Part shown: piece by piece, positions 5,564-9,090 of the stretch | How the letters are laid out: each line of letters begins with the position of its first letter | Numbering within the stretch: position 1 is the first letter of the stretch | Assembly (NCBI GenBank): GCA_031284225.1 | Contig: JAITAH010000039.1 | Location: forward strand, 1 to 9,090 | Length of the DNA: 9,090 nt | Direction of reading: 5' to 3' | Source of the DNA: Dysgonamonadaceae bacterium | GTDB taxonomy: Bacteria > Bacteroidota > Bacteroidia > Bacteroidales > Azobacteroidaceae | Position numbers and translations under genes: made by a program | The notes under the pieces: generated by a model | Told to the model about the DNA's origin: nothing | Databases searched by the model: none | Seen by the model: only the letters and a program-made list of their open reading frames with translations

Positions 5564-6634
5564 ATGGAATTAGAATCAATTTTGCTGCCCGGCATTCCCG
5601 ACCAGCGTCCCATGGTCATCGCCGGCCCTTGCAGCGCAGAAACAGAGGAACAAGTAATCCGCACCGCCCGCGAACTGGCCGGAAAAGGCATTCGTATTTA
5701 TCGCGCCGGCATATGGAAACCCCGCACCAAACCCGGCGGCTTTGAAGGCGTCGGCGTGCCGGGGCTTGCATGGCTGCAACGGGTGAAGAAAGAAACCGGC
5801 ATGTATGTCGCAGTAGAAGTAGCTACCCGCAATCATGTTGTGGAATCCGTCCAACACGCGATCGATGTTTTGTGGATTGGCGCCCGCACTTCGGCCAATC
5901 CTTTTGCGGTGCAGGAAGTCGCCGACGCGTTGAAAGAAACTGAATTTCAAGGCGTTGTGTTGGTAAAAAATCCGGTCAATCCCGATTTGGAATTGTGGAT
6001 CGGCGCACTGGAACGAATTTACAACGCCGGCATCCGGAAAATCGGCGCCATTCATCGCGGATTCAGCTCGTACGATAAAAAACTGTACCGCAATCTGCCG
6101 CAGTGGCACATCCCCATCGAATTGAAAAGGCGGATACCGAATTTACCCTTGATTTCCGATCCCAGTCACATTGGCGGCAAACGGGAATTAATCGCTTCCC
6201 TGTCGCAACAAGCCATGGATTTGAATTATGACGGATTGATTATCGAATCGCATTGCTCGCCCGATGACGCATGGAGCGATAAAGACCAGCAAATTACGCC
6301 CGACGTGCTGTCGTACATTCTCCATCTGTTGGTCATTCGCGATACCAAGCAAACCACGGAAAGCCTGACCGAACTCCGCCAGCAAATCGACCAGTTGGAC
6401 GACGAACTGCTGACCGTCCTTGCCAAACGGATGCGCGTTTCCCGCGAAATCGGGCAATACAAAAAAGAACACAATATGCCGGTGCTCCAGACTCGCCGCT
6501 ACGACGAAATTCTGGACAAACGCCTCACCCAAGCCAAGGACTTGGAAATGGGCGCCGCCTTTATGAAAGAAGTATTGGAAGCCATTCACGAAGAATCGAT
6601 CCGTCAACAAATTGAAATATTGAATCAAGCATGA
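5564..6634 (+). CDS. Bifunctional DAHP synthase / chorismate mutase
   Basis: A 356-residue fusion. Residues 15-260 are a type I-beta DAHP synthase, which condenses phosphoenolpyruvate and erythrose 4-phosphate as the first shikimate step. It shows GPCSAET (Cys23), RAGIWKPRT (47-55), ARTSANPF (107-114), VKNP (134-137), DPSH (His202) and IIESHCSPDDAWSD (Glu228, Asp239), the expected substrate and metal ligands. Residues 266-356 are an AroQ-type chorismate mutase (LRQQIDQLDDELL, then AKRMRVSREIGQYKKEHNMPV), which makes prephenate from chorismate. The fusion lets one gene supply both the pathway entry and the branch-point substrate used by its neighbours. In such fusions the mutase domain can act as an allosteric sensor of the synthase; whether that is so here is not visible. 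It overlaps tyrA by 4 bp (ATGA). Confidence 0.96.
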   Translation: MELESILLPGIPDQRPMVIAGPCSAETEEQVIRTARELAGKGIRIYRAGIWKPRTKPGGFEGVGVPGLAWLQRVKKETGMYVAVEVATRNHVVESVQHAIDVLWIGARTSANPFAVQEVADALKETEFQGVVLVKNPVNPDLELWIGALERIYNAGIRKIGAIHRGFSSYDKKLYRNLPQWHIPIELKRRIPNLPLISDPSHIGGKRELIASLSQQAMDLNYDGLIIESHCSPDDAWSDKDQQITPDVLSYILHLLVIRDTKQTTESLTELRQQIDQLDDELLTVLAKRMRVSREIGQYKKEHNMPVLQTRRYDEILDKRLTQAKDLEMGAAFMKEVLEAIHEESIRQQIEILNQA

Positions 6635-7404
6635 GAATCCAGATTTTAGGCGCCGGCAAAATGGGCGCTTTTTTCGCCGATGTATTGAGTTTTGAACACG
6701 AAGTCGCCATTTTGGATACCAATCCCGAACGCTTGCGGTTTACTTACAACTGCATCCGCATGAACCGTCCGGACGAAATAACGGATTTCCGTCCGGAAAT
6801 TCTGATTAATGCGGCCACGGTGCAATATACCCTCGAAGCGTTCCGGCAAGCGTTACCATACGTGCCGGAATCCTGCATTATTTCCGATATAGCATCCGTG
6901 AAAACCGGATTACAAGCCTTTTACGAAGAAACCGGACGGCCGTTCGTGTCCACCCATCCCATGTTCGGGCCGACTTTTGCCAATCTGGGAAATCTTTCGT
7001 CGGAAAACGCCATTATCATTTCCGAATCGAATCATTTGGGCAAAGTGTTTTTCCGGGATTTATACAATTCGTTGAAATTGAATATTTTTGAATACTCGTT
7101 CAAGGAGCACGACGAAACGGTGGCCTATTCTCTGTCCATTCCTTTTGCTTCTACGCTGGTATTTGCATCGGTGATGAAACACCAAGAAGCGCCGGGAACA
7201 ACCTTTAAGAAGCACATGACCATCGCCCGCGGCCTCCTGTCGGAAGACGATTACCTGTTGACGGAAATCCTGTTCAATCCGCATACGCCCGAACAATTGG
7301 AATTGATTCGCAAACAGTTGGCGCAGTTGCTGAAAATTATCGAAACGCGGGACTCGGCAACGATGAAAGAATTTTTACAGGAAGTTCGGGAAAAAATCGC
7401 GTGA
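6631..7404 (+). CDS. tyrA: Prephenate dehydrogenase
   Basis: Prephenate dehydrogenase oxidatively decarboxylates prephenate to 4-hydroxyphenylpyruvate, the precursor of Tyr. The 257-residue protein begins with a Rossmann nucleotide fold: ILGAGKMG (5-12) and an acidic residue at the end of the second strand (Asp29 in ILDTNPE), which favours NAD over NADP. SDIASVK (85-91) and the active-site STHPMFGP (107-114, His109) follow, then the helical dimerisation domain. It is compact, with no ACT or mutase domain, so Tyr feedback must act elsewhere or by another site. It is the last gene of the attenuated operon. No terminator follows, so some transcripts could run on into the transporter gene. Confidence 0.94.
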   Translation: MRIQILGAGKMGAFFADVLSFEHEVAILDTNPERLRFTYNCIRMNRPDEITDFRPEILINAATVQYTLEAFRQALPYVPESCIISDIASVKTGLQAFYEETGRPFVSTHPMFGPTFANLGNLSSENAIIISESNHLGKVFFRDLYNSLKLNIFEYSFKEHDETVAYSLSIPFASTLVFASVMKHQEAPGTTFKKHMTIARGLLSEDDYLLTEILFNPHTPEQLELIRKQLAQLLKIIETRDSATMKEFLQEVREKIA

Positions 7405-7420
7405 ATCCCAAATTTTATTT

Positions 7421-7428
7421 TATCTTTG
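7421..7428 (+). promoter_or_regulatory. Candidate promoter of the MFS transporter
   Basis: TATCTTTG matches the Bacteroidota -7 consensus TAnnTTTG exactly and lies 50 bp before the transporter ATG, after the tyrA stop. No TTTG is found at the expected -33 distance, so it may be weak or activator-dependent. Confidence 0.5.
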
Positions 7429-7478
7429 TGCGAAAAAAAAGTAATCTTTAAATAACAACTTTAAAACTGAATCATTGT

Positions 7479-8939
7479 ATGACACAGAAACAACAGAACA
7501 ACACTGTAGCAATCGTGATGATGATTATCCTGTTTGGGATGATTTCGTTTGTTACTAATCTTGCCGCTCCGATGGGAGTAGTATTAAAAAATCAATTCGG
7601 AATACCTAATTCGTTAGGTATGTTGGGTAATTTTATGAATTTCCTTGCTTATGCGGTAATGGGAATTCCATCCGGAAAACTGCTTGAAAAAATCGGTTAC
7701 AAAAAGACCGCTTTACTCGCTATTTTGGTTGGATTTACGGGTGTGCTCATTCAATATGTTTCCGGCGTTTCCGAAAGTTTTTATATCTATTTGTTAGGCG
7801 CTTTCATTGCCGGTTTTTCCATGTGTATGCTGAATGCCGTTGTCAATCCGATGCTGAACACATTGGGTGGCGGCGGAAAGAAAGGGAACATGCTGATTCA
7901 AATCGGCGGTTCGTTTAATTCATTAATGGGAACATCCGTACCTTTATTAGTAGGCGTTCTGGTAGGTACCATATCCAAAGCCTCCATTCCGGATGTAAAC
8001 CCCGTGCTTTTTATCGCAATGGGCATTTTTGCATTAGTAGGCGTTGTTTTATATTTGGTGAATATTCCTGAACCGGAATCTACGATCAACCGGATAGCCA
8101 AAGGAGAAAAATCTTTACACAGCCCCTGGTCGTTCCGCCATTTTGTGTTGGGCGCTATCGCCATCTTTCTTTATGTAGGCGTTGAAGTAGGAGTTCCGGG
8201 AACAGCCAACTTGTATATGACTTCCTTTACCGAAGAAGTAGCTAAAGAAAAAGTAGCCGAGTACAATAAACAGGCAACCGATGCCGCCTATCTTGCACAA
8301 ATAACCGAAGAAGATCAATCGAACGCAAATACCGCCGGTTATGAACCCAAAGTAATTAAAAAGAACACGTATGAAAGTGCACAAAAGATTATAGCCGGTA
8401 AAACTAAAGCCGGTTTAGGTATTGCAACCGGCGTTGCCGGAGGCGTAGTCGGTTTTTACTGGTTATTGATGCTTATCGGCCGGTTAATCGGCGCATCGAT
8501 TGGAGCGAAAATATCCAGTAAAACCATGTTGATAACCGTTTCAACGCTGGGAACGGTGTTGGTGTTGGCGGCCATATTATCGCCATTAACGCCTATCTCG
8601 ATGCCCGCTTTTGATACGAGCGGAGGCGCGCTGTCGATTGGGTTGGTGAAAGTGCCTGTAACTTTCCTTTTCCTTGCCCTTGTAGGTCTTTGTACGTCCA
8701 TTATGTGGGGCGGAATCTTCAATTTGGCCGTAGAAGGATTGGGTAAATACGTCGCTCAGGCGTCCGGTATTTTTATGATGCTGGTAGTTGGCGGCGGTAT
8801 CCTTCCGCTCATACAGGGCTGGCTGGCAGATATTATCGGTTTTATGCCCAGTTATTGGGTCATTATTGCCGGTTTGGCTTACCTGCTATTTTATGCATTG
8901 ATTGGAAGCAAAAATGTAAATAAGGATCTTCCGGTATAA
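7479..8939 (+). CDS. MFS transporter, FHS (FucP/GluP-like) family
   Basis: A 486-residue inner-membrane transporter. About twelve hydrophobic helices can be placed (near 12-32, 47-65, 76-96, 101-121, 145-165, 175-195, 219-240, 318-338, 349-369, 388-408, 422-445, 455-475). The loop PSGKLLEKIGYKKT (64-77) is the FHS form of the MFS loop 2-3 motif, and FLYVGVEVGVPG (230-241) matches the family's helix 7. FHS members import sugars such as fucose, glucose and galactose by proton symport. The substrate here is unknown, and the aromatic operon beside it does not make an aromatic substrate likely. Residues about 250-313 form a charged, helical segment with no counterpart I recall in FucP or GluP (about 410-440 residues). 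It has its own candidate promoter and a strong terminator 20 bp after its stop. Confidence 0.88.
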   Translation: MTQKQQNNTVAIVMMIILFGMISFVTNLAAPMGVVLKNQFGIPNSLGMLGNFMNFLAYAVMGIPSGKLLEKIGYKKTALLAILVGFTGVLIQYVSGVSESFYIYLLGAFIAGFSMCMLNAVVNPMLNTLGGGGKKGNMLIQIGGSFNSLMGTSVPLLVGVLVGTISKASIPDVNPVLFIAMGIFALVGVVLYLVNIPEPESTINRIAKGEKSLHSPWSFRHFVLGAIAIFLYVGVEVGVPGTANLYMTSFTEEVAKEKVAEYNKQATDAAYLAQITEEDQSNANTAGYEPKVIKKNTYESAQKIIAGKTKAGLGIATGVAGGVVGFYWLLMLIGRLIGASIGAKISSKTMLITVSTLGTVLVLAAILSPLTPISMPAFDTSGGALSIGLVKVPVTFLFLALVGLCTSIMWGGIFNLAVEGLGKYVAQASGIFMMLVVGGGILPLIQGWLADIIGFMPSYWVIIAGLAYLLFYALIGSKNVNKDLPV

Positions 8940-8958
8940 CAACGGGACAGAGACAAAA

Positions 8959-8996
8959 AAAAGGGTGAAAGAGTTATTTCTTTCGCCCTTTTGCTT
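8959..8996 (+). terminator. Intrinsic terminator after the MFS transporter
   Basis: A 13-bp stem, AAAAGGGTGAAAG (8959-8971) with CTTTCGCCCTTTT (8980-8992) and one G-U pair, closes an 8-base loop. The stem ends in a T-run, and the A-run at the 5' foot (8955-8962) would give a U-tail in reverse, so it could work in both directions. Confidence 0.88.
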
Positions 8997-9015
8997 TATA
9001 AACTTTGTAAAAAAC

Positions 9016-9046
9016 TTGCTTAGGTAGTTAAAGTTAACTAAATTTG
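9016..9046 (+). promoter_or_regulatory. Promoter with overlapping palindromic operator
   Basis: TTG (9016-9018) and TAAATTTG (9039-9046) are 20 bp apart, a good Bacteroidota promoter pointing to a gene beyond the right edge. A perfect inverted repeat, TAGTTAA-AG-TTAACTA (9025-9040), fills the spacer and touches the -7 box. This is where a repressor would block the polymerase. No coding region is visible in the last 90 bases. Confidence 0.5.
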
Positions 9047-9090
9047 TTCCGATTTTTAACGTTTACGATGATTCATTAAAATGATTTAGG

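Noticed and set aside
4277..6628. Long minus-strand frames opposite the aromatic operon genes
   Set aside because: They are antisense shadows of well-identified plus-strand enzymes and match no family.

Overview
The window looks like a Bacteroidota (probably Bacteroidales) chromosome. Three things point there. Promoters match the Bacteroidota sigma consensus TTTG-N19-21-TAnnTTTG. Start codons lack Shine-Dalgarno sequences. The gene order prephenate dehydratase / aminotransferase / DAHP synthase-chorismate mutase / prephenate dehydrogenase is typical of that phylum. The genus cannot be fixed from the sequence.

Region 1 (about 1-3080) is the AT-rich right end of an integrated mobile element. 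All its genes are on the minus strand: a small serine recombinase with its own promoter and terminator, and an 11-bp-overlapping pair made of a tyrosine integrase and an excisionase-like helix-turn-helix protein. The element seems to end at a fragment resembling the 3' end of a tRNA gene (about 3079-3099, perhaps tRNA-Pro), followed at once by a hairpin terminator. This suggests insertion into a tRNA 3' end, with the intact tRNA and the other element end lying left of the window.

Region 2 (3101-7404) is host chromosome with a four-gene aromatic amino acid operon. The genes overlap by 4 bp or are 6 bp apart. Together they encode the entry step (DAHP synthase), chorismate mutase, both terminal branches (prephenate dehydratase for Phe, prephenate dehydrogenase for Tyr) and a likely transaminase. 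The main discovery is in its leader. A strong promoter (3326-3356) is followed by an 18-codon leader peptide, MGRFYFTYSFFYFYFSKE, in which 10 of 12 consecutive residues are Phe or Tyr. Its stop codon directly abuts the 5' arm of a 14-bp antiterminator helix, which competes with a GAAA-loop intrinsic terminator just before pheA. This is a complete ribosome-stalling transcription attenuator that should sense Phe and Tyr charging together.

Region 3 (7405-9090) holds a twelve-helix FHS-type (FucP/GluP-like) MFS transporter with an unusual charged insertion of about 60 residues, a strong terminator after it, and a promoter overlapping a perfect palindrome that probably drives a gene beyond the right edge.
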